A DNA stretch of 64,000 nt from NCBI GenBank assembly GCA_033557465.1, contig CM066037.1, positions 204,413,156 through 204,477,155 on the forward strand, read 5' to 3'. Below, piece after piece: positions 1-8,775 of the stretch (within the stretch, counting starts at the first letter, position 1; the number at the start of each line of letters is the position of its first letter). The stretch comes from Ichthyophis bannanicus (taxonomy: Eukaryota > Chordata > Amphibia > Gymnophiona > Ichthyophiidae). The notes under the pieces were generated by a model, which worked only from the letters and a program-made list of their open reading frames with translations, was not told where the DNA came from and ran no database searches. A program made the translations under genes and the position numbers.

Positions 1-51
1 TGTGCTCTACCCGCTCGGGGAGCACGGAGCAGGGGAAGATGGCAGTTTATA

Positions 52-120
52 AATTACACCCAGTGGTGGCAGTTTACACCCAGTGATGGCAGTTTATAAA
101 TTACACCCAGTGGTGGCAGC
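52..120. repeat. Short imperfect tandem repeat
   Basis: The phrase 'ttacacccagtg.tggcag' occurs three times, with 'gcagtttataaa' between units. The unit is about 25-37 bases with one shortened copy. No coding signal is seen. Confidence 0.7.
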
Positions 121-779
121 GTCACAGGGTCACACTATCTTGCTGCTTCAGGGGGTCAGGATTATGGTGGCTACTACAAAAATAATTTAACACATCAGTT
201 AATCTCATATCTTGTCTTTGCCACAGTTCCCGTAACACTCATTGTTTTCTTCAAATATAGCTACTGCTTGCTTCTTTTTGCAACTACTCAAAATCCAATA
301 GTCAATTTAAAGTCTTTATCAGCCAATCCACTGCTAGGAAGCTAGATTGACACCAGTTCTGTCTACTCAACTAATGCATAGTCAGTTCAAGTCTTCTGAT
401 TCGCCATTCAGGTTAAAGAGAAATTCTCTGGGCACTTTTATTTCACTTTTAAACAGAGGAAACAGGATATGGCGGCTGAACCTCATAGAAACATGATAGG
501 TGGTGGCAGAAAAAGACCAATAGGCTAGTCATTTTTCTGCGTTATTCCTGTCAGTATTGCTAAGGATGTATCCCAGATGCTAGCTACTTACAGAATATCA
601 CTCCTTATCCATGACAGTATTTGTCATCATCTGCCTTTGGGGCAGATGAACATGTAGGAGCCACTGTTTTAAATATTTATTTGTTGGGGCTTGATTAATC
701 ACCCTACACCAAAAGTGTACAAAGTGGTGGTGTACAATTTAGATGAACACAAACAAAAGTTTAAGCTTAAATAAAAACC

Positions 780-851
780 ATTTTGGCCACCTTCCTGGGC
801 AGACTAGATAGATTATACTGGTCTTTATCTGCTGTCATCTACTATGTTACT
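780..851 (+). mobile_element. CR1-type LINE 3' end (tail fragment)
   Basis: The stretch 'gggcagactagat...ggtctttatctgctgtcatctactatgttacta' matches the 3' terminal sequence typical of CR1 LINE copies in tetrapods. The same tail appears in antisense near 44090-44160. It is a short 5'-truncated copy with no coding part. Flanking positions 121-779 hold no gene I can recognise. Confidence 0.6.
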
Positions 852-1040
852 ATTAAAAGTTTTTAAAATGAGCATAAAACACTATTAAAACAAATCAATC
901 AGTACCCATCCTTTACCATATAAAATTGCAAAGCTTTGTAATTATCCATATATAAAGAATGTAGCATGTCACATCAATGCCTTCATTTTCACTAGGACAT
1001 CTAGCTATTATTGTGTCTGTGTTTCTGCTGCGACATCTAA

Positions 1041-1200
1041 CTTTTAATATTATCCAGGTTTTTATTCTTTCTAGCAGCCAAAACATTTGTGTTTGGAATT
1101 CTTATACACTTTAAATGTATTGCTAGATCATACTACTTCTCTTTCCACAAATGTTTTGGCTGCTACAGTAGAATGAATGACACCTGGATAATATGAAAAG
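1041..1200. repeat. Inverted repeat (MITE-like hairpin)
   Basis: The arm at 1041-1091 (containing 'tagcagccaaaacatttgtg') is the imperfect reverse complement of 1146-1200 (containing 'cacaaatgttttggctgct'), with a ~54-base spacer. Both arms also share 'attatccagg'/'cctggataat'. This could be a small non-autonomous DNA transposon, but no target duplication is obvious. From 1201 to 2016 I see only AT-rich DNA without coding signal. Confidence 0.6.
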
Positions 1201-2016
1201 TGGACATACAATAGGATTGTATGTGCTTATCCAATGCCTATTTTAAGGCAGATATTTTAATTTCAGGAAGGTCTGCACCCACAGATACAGCCAAGTTACT
1301 GCAGTTAGCTCAGTTTTGTAGTCTGGGTACTGTAGCTACTGTACTGCTTATTGCTTTTCTGTTTCACCAAATGACTAGCTGTGTTCTACCTGAATAAGCT
1401 TAGAGGAACCGGCTCTTGTCTTTTGTGTCAAGAAAACGGTGCAGGTATGACATTGAGCTATCTCATGATGTGATCTAAAAGCTATCACTTAGTAACATCT
1501 GCACTGTTTTATGGCGGACAGTCTCCTACAGAAGAAATACTTGTTGGATCTGTTTGGTATGTTTCTGTTCAGAACTGTTGCAGACTTCAGTTTCAGGAGG
1601 GGATCAGAAGACAGATTAGTTGCTGATGGCATCTTCACAATATAGCCAATAAAGCTTATTACCGACTTTAACTTCATCATCACCCGAACTCCTCAGAATT
1701 CAAAATTTTCAAAACTTTTTTTAGTTCATTTAAATGTCCTCAAAACTTGCTCACATTGTTCTTAAATACTCTTCACAAATTTATAATTGAAATGTACTTA
1801 TCTTTATAGTTACTTATAGTGACCCCACATAGATGTTTATCACACAGTCTAACCTGGCCAATAGTTTCACCCACTACCTCTACCATGAAACAAAGACTGA
1901 GGACATAGACAATCTATTAAAATAAAAACTTCAGTATAACTTAACAAATCTCTGTTAAAACTACACTCCTAAGGGATACTCTAACAAGAAGGAGAAAAGA
2001 CCTCTGTAATCTTGCT

Positions 2017-2177
2017 ATCTCCAGGAAGAAGCAGGAATAAGTCCTCACATATGGGTACGTCGGTACCGACGGAGCCCGCGAGGGAAAGCTCCCCAGCTTC
2101 CCAGAAGGAAAGCATTTGGGGCCTCCCACTGTGCATGCGCGCTGCCTTCCCGCCTTCCTGACCAACTCTCCTCAGTT
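2017..2177 (+). repeat. DIRS-A left inverted terminal repeat
   Basis: About 160 bases here are the reverse complement of 7393-7552. It contains a perfect 14-bp dyad, 'cgtcggtaccgacg', near 2068-2081. By analogy with other DIRS elements this ITR would hold the promoter and start of transcription; that is not visible directly. Confidence 0.92.
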
Positions 2178-2394
2178 CTTCTTTTTCTGCGGAGCCAGCA
2201 GTCGTGTTCCTGTCACCGCTGAAGAAGTTGTTATTTTAATTTATTTCTTTGGCCGCGTGTCTGCCTTCCCCGATTCCAGACCGGTACCGCCGGTCTTTTT
2301 TCCTTTATTTCTTAAAAAAAAAAAAAAATCTTATTTTTCCCCCACTTGGTGTGTTTATTCTGTGAGGCCTCTAGGCCTTCACAAATTTTCCCTC

Positions 2395-4221
2395 ATGGAG
2401 AAACCAGCCTCTGGTTTTAAAAAATGCACCAAGTGTAGCAGTACTATTTCAGTCACAGACACTCATGAATGGTGTCTTAAATGTTTGGGGCCTGACCATT
2501 CCATTCCGGATTGCCCATCCTGTTCTTTGATGTCTAAACGTGGCTTACAGAACCGGGCAGCCAAGTTTCACATGCTGTTTTCTACAGAAACTCCAGCATC
2601 GACATCTCCCAGGTCTTCCTCTCCTGATGGATCTCAGGTAACCAAACATTCCTCTGGCAGGTCCTCAAAGGGCAAATCTCCCTCTAAGTATCGAGATACC
2701 CCTGGGCTTGACCCTGAGGACCCTGCCCCAGCCAAACAACCCTGGCGGGAAGCTCCGTCTTCCAAAGCTGCTCCTATGGGGTTACAGGTTGACATCGATG
2801 GCACGGCCTCGACCGATCACCTGTTAGACTGCTCTGGGGTATCGGCTCAATCATCCGGTACCGACATCCAGACAGTCGTGGCGTCTATGGATCACACAGT
2901 TCAGTCCATGCAGCAGGCCATTTTGGCTTTTATTAAGGCTGCGACGCCCTCGGTACTGCACCCTGCGGTACCGACTCCGGTTCCGGTACCACAACTGATA
3001 CCGGTACCCAGGGCATCCACATCGACCAGTATACCGTTTCCGGTTCCCGGTTCCGGGGTTTTTCCCGATACCGATCCGGTTCCGGGTACCCCCGATGTCG
3101 ATACCGGTCGATACGCTTATCGATCCCTGGAAGCAAACAGACGATACTTTGAGTCTTCTGATGATTCTGATTCATCAGATGACTCTGCTGAAGTATCCCT
3201 TATGCTACCTGAGGAGCCCTCTTCTCCAAAAAGGAGAATGTCTCCTCCAGAGGATTTATCCTTTCAAGACTTCATCATTGAAGTAGCTAAAGGTCTTTCT
3301 ATTTCAGTATCCTCTGAAAAAGAACCTAGAACAAAAAAGTTAGACATTTTAGGATACTCTAAGGTTCCCAAAGAGGCTGTCACCTTGCCCATCCATGAAA
3401 TTCTTCAAGAACACATGATGGACTTATGGGAGACTCCTCTCACCCTATCTCCACATTCTCGTCGTCTGGACACCATGTATCGTGTTTCCCCTTCTCCTGG
3501 GTTTCAAAAAACTCAGCTCCCTCACCACTCCATCATGGTGCAGTCAGCTATGAAAAGGATCAAGAGTACAAAAAGACACTCTTCTACTCCTCCAGGAAGA
3601 GAATGTAGGACTCTGGATGCTTTTGGTAGAAAAATCTTCCAAGCAAGTATGCTTATTGGCAGAATCAATTCATACAGCCTCTATATGGGCATGTTTCTGA
3701 AGGACATTGCATTAAAAATACGCCATTTTCTCCCCTTTATCCCAGAGGATAGAAAGGAGGCGTTCCTTCTTTTGCTAAAGCATACCCAAGATATTTCAAA
3801 GTTCTCCAACAGAGCAGCCTTTGACTCCTTTGAGGGTGCTAGCAGAGCCTCAGGTATTGCCATAGCGGCTCGCAGAATTGCTTGGCTCCAGGCCTCTGAC
3901 CTAGAACCCTGGGTCCAGGATGGGTTGGGAAATTTGCCCTGTACAGGTGAGAATCTGTTTGGTAAGGAGTGGCGAATCAAAGCCACTCAAATGGATGCAG
4001 AAAATGCTGCTTTAGATAGACTTTCTAAGTCTACCTCTACCCCTGTCAAGAAAAAATCTTTCAAGAAGCCTTTCTACAAGAAGGCCAGATTTGCCACAAA
4101 TACTGGCCAACAATCTTCTGCAGCTCGCTTTACTCCTAAGCGTCAGCAGTCTAAACAGGCCAGGGCAAAACCTGCAGGGACTGCTACAGCCCAGCAGTCC
4201 CATCCCCCTCAGGGTTTTTGA
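2395..4221 (+). CDS. DIRS-A gag-like protein
   Basis: The frame is uninterrupted for 608 codons. It stays open upstream to 2116, but the start at 2395 (MEKPASGFKKC) was chosen because every other copy has an ATG at the same place. Residues ~9-45 form a Cys/His cluster (CxxC, then DTHEWCLKC, GPDH, CPSC), probably a zinc-binding fold. The middle is rich in Ser, Pro and acidic residues and is encoded by DNA with many GGTACC sites. The C-terminal third (~350-540) is the best conserved part between families, with 'QLPHHS' and 'ASDLEPWVQD' blocks. The tail is Lys/Arg/Gln-rich and could bind nucleic acid. By position this is the structural ORF1 protein of DIRS, presumably coating the RNA. It overlaps the start of the RT frame. 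Confidence 0.85.
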   Translation: MEKPASGFKKCTKCSSTISVTDTHEWCLKCLGPDHSIPDCPSCSLMSKRGLQNRAAKFHMLFSTETPASTSPRSSSPDGSQVTKHSSGRSSKGKSPSKYRDTPGLDPEDPAPAKQPWREAPSSKAAPMGLQVDIDGTASTDHLLDCSGVSAQSSGTDIQTVVASMDHTVQSMQQAILAFIKAATPSVLHPAVPTPVPVPQLIPVPRASTSTSIPFPVPGSGVFPDTDPVPGTPDVDTGRYAYRSLEANRRYFESSDDSDSSDDSAEVSLMLPEEPSSPKRRMSPPEDLSFQDFIIEVAKGLSISVSSEKEPRTKKLDILGYSKVPKEAVTLPIHEILQEHMMDLWETPLTLSPHSRRLDTMYRVSPSPGFQKTQLPHHSIMVQSAMKRIKSTKRHSSTPPGRECRTLDAFGRKIFQASMLIGRINSYSLYMGMFLKDIALKIRHFLPFIPEDRKEAFLLLLKHTQDISKFSNRAAFDSFEGASRASGIAIAARRIAWLQASDLEPWVQDGLGNLPCTGENLFGKEWRIKATQMDAENAALDRLSKSTSTPVKKKSFKKPFYKKARFATNTGQQSSAARFTPKRQQSKQARAKPAGTATAQQSHPPQGF

Positions 4222-4281
4222 CTTAAAACTAGAGAACTTAACTTTTCTGACTCTAAAACATCCAGCACCTCTCACCATTCC

Positions 4282-6066
4282 AGGAAGGTTAACTCATTTT
4301 GCTCCCAGATGGGAGCAAATCACCTCAGAACAATGGACCCTCTCTATCATCAGAGAGGGGCTACAAACTACATTTCTCCAACCTTCCTACCCATACCAAG
4401 GTGAGATGTTTCAATTCTCCCACAGGGGTCAGGTTTTTACTCCCCTTATTTTCTCATTCCCAAGAAAACAGGGGGGTACAGATCTATTCTGGATCTCAGA
4501 GAATTGAACAAATTTCTCTGCAAGGAGAAATTCAAGATGCTTTCTCTAGGTACTCTCCTTCCATACCTACAGAGTCAGGACTGGCTTTGTTCTCTAGATC
4601 TCAAGGATGCGTACACACATATACTCATCCATCCATCCCACAGAAAATTCCTACGGTTTCTGTTCCAGGGAAAACATTTCCAATACAGAGTACTTCCCTT
4701 CGGTCTAGCCTCTGCTCCAAGGGTATTTACCAAATGCATGGCAATAGTAGCTGCATTTCTACGCGCCCTGGGAATTTTTGTCTTCCCATACCTGGACGAC
4801 TGGCTCATCCGAGCTCCATCTCAGTCCGAGGCTCAGACTTCCCTGGATCGCACCAGGCGCATTCTACAATATCTGGGACTTGTGATCAATCTGTCAAAGT
4901 CCCAACTCACCCCTACTCAATCCCTAGAATTCATAGGGGCCTGGTTGGATACCACCACTGCAAGGGCCTATCTGCCTCAGGCCCGTTGCCAATGTCTAGT
5001 GCACTTAGCCTCTCAGACTCAGTCCAGAAGCCACTTGACTGCCAGAGAGATGCTACAACTATTAGACCACATGGTCTCCACAGTGCATGTGGTGCCTTAT
5101 GCTCGCCTACATATGAGAGCAGCTCAATGGACTTTATCCACCCAGTGGACTCAAGCATCAGGAGCTCTCTCAGACCAAATAGCAAACTCCAAACGTCTCT
5201 TTTGGTCTCTCCAATGGTGGATATCCACTCAAAATCTGTTGTTGGGGGCCCCCTTTCAACCATTGCTGCCCCAAGCAACCCTCACAACAGATGCCTCCCA
5301 AACAGGTTGGGGAGCTCATCTTCAAGATCTCTCCACTCAGGGCACTTGGTCTCCACAGGAGACCACCCTTCATATCAACCACTTGGAACTTCGAGCAATC
5401 TTTCTGGCTCTCAAAGTTTTTCATACCCTCCTCAGCAACATGACAGTCCTTATTCACACGGACAATCAAGTAGCCATGTTTTACATAAACAAACAATGAG
5501 GGACTGGCTCTCTGTCGCTTTGCAACGAAGCTCTAAGATTATGGGCCTTCGCCATAGAGCATCAAATCCATCTCCTGGCAGTATATCTTCCAGGAATCCA
5601 AAACTCTTGGGCAGACAGACTCAGTCGAGTTCTGCTTCCACATGAATGGTCCCTGCACATGGATCAGGTTCTCAGAATCTTCCAGAAATGGGGAACCCCG
5701 GACATAGACCTCTTTGCAAGTCCGTGGAATGCCAAACTTCCCCGGTTCTGTTCCAGAATTCCGTGTCAGGGAGTTCAGGCCAAGGATGCCTTCCTCCTTC
5801 ATTGGGGTCAAGCCTTCCTGTATGCCTTTCCACCCATTCCTTTGATTCCCAAAACTCTGTTCAAACTTCAAAGAGATCAAGGGTCCATGATTCTCATAGC
5901 TCCACGCTGACCACGCCAAGTGTGGTACCCTCTACTTCTGCATCTCTCCCAAGCCCCCTCCCTGGACTTGGGAGCGGCTCCAGACCTTCTGTCTCAGGAG
6001 GAGGGGACTTTGTGGCACCCAAACCCCAAGTCCCTTCACCTCAGAGCTTGGTTACTGAAGGCCTAG
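4282..6066 (+). pseudogene. DIRS-A reverse transcriptase-RNase H-methyltransferase-like polyprotein (broken)
   Basis: The frame from 4504 encodes reverse transcriptase with 'LDLKDAYTH', 'LPFGLASAPRVFTK' and the catalytic YLDD box at 4789-4800. RNase H follows, with TDAS, HLELRA and TDNQVA as the acidic residues. The last part has 'DLFAS', 'YAFPP' and 'PRQVW', the methyltransferase-like domain described for DIRS elements. The frame ends at 6066. Lesions: an in-frame TGA at 5497-5499 (Gly in related copies), another TGA at 5908-5910 (Trp in DIRS-B), and a deletion of roughly 80 bases near 4417 with frameshifts that removes part of the N-terminal RT. In the intact state it would copy element RNA into cDNA. 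Its last ~420 bases overlap the recombinase frame. Confidence 0.88.
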
Positions 6067-7103
6067 ACCTTCAAGACTTCAATCTTTCACAGCAAGTGAA
6101 GGATATCCTACACGCCTCTAGGAAACCTTCCACTAGGCGTTCTTACGCTTTTAAATGGAAAACATTTTCCATTTGGTGTGCTCACAAGGGTCTTAACCCT
6201 CTAGCACTCCCGTTGAATTCTCTTTTGGAATATCTCCTGCATCTCTCCAATGCAGGACTCAAAACGAATTCAGTAAGAGTCCATTTGAGTGCTATTGCGG
6301 CATCACTTAAGCCCATCAATGGACAACCTGTTTCCTCTCATCCTCGTATTGCAAGATTCATGAGAGGCCTAACCTTAACTAAACCTCCCATTCAACCTCC
6401 TCCGGTGGCATGGGACTTAAATTTTGTTCTTGGTCAGCTTATGAAGCCACCCTTTGAACCCTTAGCCACTACCTCCTTGAAATTTCTTTCCTGGAAGGTT
6501 ATTTTTCTTATTGCAGTCACCTCAGCTCGCCGTATCAGTGAACTGCAAGCCCTAGTGGCTAATCCACCTTATACAAGGTTCCATCATGATAAGGTGGTCC
6601 TTAGGACCAATCCCCACTTTATGCCTAAAGTGGTCTCGCCTTTTCATCTTAATCAAGAGGTATATTTACCTGTCTTTTTTCCAGCTCCTCATGCATCCAG
6701 TGCAGAGAGGAACCTTCATACTCTAGACTGTAAAAGAGCTCTTGCCTTTTACCTCCACAGGACACAGCAACATCGAAAGTCTTCTCAGCTTTTTGTTGCT
6801 TTTGATCCTTCTCATTTAGGACTTCCAGTCTCCAAAAGAACACTCTCCAATTGGATTGCTCAGTGTATCTCTTTTGCTTGCCAGAGTAAGAACCTTTCTC
6901 TGGAGGGCCATGTCACCGCTCACAATGTGAGGGCCATGGCCACCTCTATGGCTCATCTAAACTCTGTATCCATTGACCAGATCTGTCGAGCAGCCACCTG
7001 GGCCTCGGTTCATACCTTTACAGCCCATTACTGTTTGGACAAGGACTCCCGCCGGGATGCCTTGTTTGGTCAGGCTGTCCTCAGACACCTGTTCCATTCT
7101 TGA
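5646..7103 (+). CDS. DIRS-A tyrosine recombinase
   Basis: This is an uninterrupted 485-codon frame. The C-terminal ~340 residues form a tyrosine recombinase: an N-terminal core-binding part (residues ~150-280, with 'SRKPSTRRSYAFKW'), then the catalytic part with Arg296 in 'ARRISEL', the HxxR box as His426/Arg429 ('AHNVRAMA'), and the nucleophile Tyr462 in 'TAHYCLD'. The function by family is to integrate circular element DNA by cutting and rejoining at a short core, without target duplication. Codons 1-~140 overlap the RNase H/methyltransferase gene in another frame, so the true start may lie later. The frame is also open upstream back to 4299 except for one TGA at 5643-5645. It ends ~115 bases before the ICR. 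Confidence 0.9.
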   Translation: MVPAHGSGSQNLPEMGNPGHRPLCKSVECQTSPVLFQNSVSGSSGQGCLPPSLGSSLPVCLSTHSFDSQNSVQTSKRSRVHDSHSSTLTTPSVVPSTSASLPSPLPGLGSGSRPSVSGGGDFVAPKPQVPSPQSLVTEGLDLQDFNLSQQVKDILHASRKPSTRRSYAFKWKTFSIWCAHKGLNPLALPLNSLLEYLLHLSNAGLKTNSVRVHLSAIAASLKPINGQPVSSHPRIARFMRGLTLTKPPIQPPPVAWDLNFVLGQLMKPPFEPLATTSLKFLSWKVIFLIAVTSARRISELQALVANPPYTRFHHDKVVLRTNPHFMPKVVSPFHLNQEVYLPVFFPAPHASSAERNLHTLDCKRALAFYLHRTQQHRKSSQLFVAFDPSHLGLPVSKRTLSNWIAQCISFACQSKNLSLEGHVTAHNVRAMATSMAHLNSVSIDQICRAATWASVHTFTAHYCLDKDSRRDALFGQAVLRHLFHS

Positions 7104-7219
7104 ACAACTCCAGCCCACCTTCCCTGAATGGATGCCTGAGATCCATAGGAAGATGAGGAACCTTTCAGGGTCTCATACCCTTCAGGGGATTTCCCCGGCA
7201 TCTTAGCTAGGGAGTCCCC

Positions 7220-7314
7220 ATATGTGAGGACTTATTCCTGCTTGTTCCTGGAGATAGCACAGTTACTTACCTGTAACAGGTGATCTCTGGGAACAGCAGG
7301 AATTAGTCCTCACA
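7220..7314 (+). repeat. DIRS-A internal complementary region (ICR)
   Basis: Positions 7220-7255 are the reverse complement of the left end of the element, and 7256-7314 of the right end (7522-7579). Read on the minus strand, the ICR spells '...gtaactgtgct' joined to 'atctccagg...', the junction expected in a circular intermediate. In the DIRS model the ICR templates completion and circularisation of cDNA ends. Confidence 0.92.
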
Positions 7315-7392
7315 ACCCACCCACCTCCCCTAGGAGTTGTATCTATCTCTCTCTTTCCTTTCCTCTCTCTATTGTCTCAGCTTTAAAACTCA

Positions 7393-7579
7393 AACTGAGG
7401 AGAGTTGGTCAGGAAGGCGGGAAGGCAGCGCGCATGCGCAGTGGGAGGCCCCAAAAGCTTTCCTTCTGGGAAGCTGGGGAGCTTTCCCACACGGGCTCCG
7501 TCGGTACCGACGTACCCATATGTGAGGACTAATTCCTGCTGTTCCCAGAGATCACCTGTTACAGGTAAGTAACTGTGCT
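7393..7579 (-). repeat. DIRS-A right inverted terminal repeat plus 27-bp extension
   Basis: Positions 7393-7552 mirror the left ITR. Positions 7553-7579 are an extra segment found only at the right end and in the ICR. It contains the dyad 'acctgttacaggt', followed by 'caggtaagt', which matches the vertebrate 5' splice-site consensus. Confidence 0.92.
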
Positions 7580-7962
7580 TTCCCTCTATGCGGCTCCAAT
7601 CCTTGCCTGAAGCGGAACTGCTTTAGAACACCATCAGCGGTCTAAAAAACTCCTTCCCTTTTTTCTTTTTTCACAAACATCTAACTAATCTAAATTTATT
7701 AACTTCACAATATTTGATTATTCAAAGGGCTATTCAACAGCTCCATACAGCTAATACGGCTCTATGCGGTCAAAACCTGCCAATGCAGTGTTCAGTGCCC
7801 CAGGGTCCACAGCATTTACATTGACCCTACAACAAAAGGCAAAAATCTAAGAGCCAAATATTGCACCAGTTTGCAGAATGATCTCATACAGGTACTTATC
7901 TTTCGAGTGTCTTCTAGGAGAGTAAACTCTTTGCAGCAAGCGCCCTGCGAAGTTCTCCGTTT

Positions 7963-8069
7963 TTATAATCTTAATTTAACATGAGACCGGCACTTAACTT
8001 CTTAAATAGTGAAATATTACCACTATTTAAGAAGCTAAGTGCCGGTCTCATGTTAAATTAAGATTATAA
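7963..8069. repeat. Near-perfect hairpin, 49-bp arms
   Basis: Arm 7963-8011 is the reverse complement of 8021-8069 with one mismatch in 49, around a 9-base loop. The arms begin and end 'ttataatc'/'gattataa'. It is probably a small palindromic transposon or its end. The flanks (7580-7962 and 8070-8365) show no coding signal. Confidence 0.85.
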
Positions 8070-8365
8070 TAGAATTTTGATAACACAAGGGAGAGGGTGT
8101 ACAAGAGTATTTCAAGAAAACGCTGGAATAAGTCATTGATGTCATCAGGCTGTGCAGATGAAGTTTCTTTCAATCTAGCCATTATCAGCCGAATTGTCTG
8201 AGACTAATTCCATGCAATTACTAAGAATTTAAAAACAATAACCCTCCCAGTCTTTACTGTAAAAGTCTGTTTGTTTGGAGTAATTTCTGGAATATTATCG
8301 GGTAAGATTTAAGACAACTATAATCATATTCCAAGATAATGAATCTATGCTCAGCAGATGTCCTT

Positions 8366-8775
8366 CATAGATTATTGACCAAGGACTTGACTAACAGGCC
8401 TAGATGATCTAATAATATTAACAAACTCCGCTTACCTACAGGGCACCATAAAATAAAGCAAGTTACCTCCAAAAGAGCAATATTGCTCTCAGCGCCGACC
8501 CTCTGGAACTCCCTTCTGGATGAATTAAGAGCTATGAGCAACATCAAGGATTTCCATAAATCCCTCAAGACACTCACGGAAGTTTATGATCAAGTAACAT
8601 AAGAACCCCTGCTCCTTTGACATATGAGAAAGATCGATGAACCAACTAACCATTGTCTATATGTATGTCTTGTCACCCCCTTCCCTTATGTTCTATGTAA
8701 ACCCATAATTGTATCGTTGATCACTTTGATTGAAGGATAAAGTGGTAAACAAATCAGGTTAAATAAATAAATAAA
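8366..8775 (+). mobile_element. L2-type LINE 3' fragment
   Basis: The plus strand encodes the end of an L2-type reverse transcriptase: 'SAPTLWNSLLDELRA' followed by 'FHKSLKTL' up to the TAA near 8600. The 3' untranslated region ends 'gattgaaggataaagtggta...' and a (TAAA)n tail at 8760-8775. The copy is strongly 5'-truncated. Confidence 0.75.

Larger units (their letters stand above)
2017..7579 (+). mobile_element. DIRS-A, complete family-1 DIRS retrotransposon
   Basis: This 5.56-kb element runs from 'atctccagg' (2017) to 'gtaactgtgct' (7579). It contains, in order, a left ITR, gag, a damaged RT-RNase H-methyltransferase-like frame, a tyrosine recombinase, an ICR and a right ITR. No target duplication longer than 2-3 bases is visible, as expected for recombinase-mediated integration. 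The ICR spells out the joined right and left ends, which fixes both boundaries. It is about 90% similar by eye to DIRS-B. Its recombinase frame is uninterrupted, but RT has a deletion and stops, so the copy is not autonomous. Confidence 0.93.

Noticed and set aside
2017..2177. LTRs or target duplications of a Gypsy- or retrovirus-type element
   Set aside because: The repeats are inverted, not direct. There is no aspartic protease or DDE integrase, while a tyrosine recombinase and ICR are present, so the elements are DIRS.
2116..2394. Upstream extension of the DIRS-A gag frame from an ATG at 2116
   Set aside because: It lies in the ITR and leader, and its equivalent is closed in other copies. 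All copies share the start at 2395.
7205..7320. CRISPR or satellite array in the ICR and terminal repeats
   Set aside because: The repeated pieces are inverted copies of element ends arranged once per element, not regularly spaced direct repeats.
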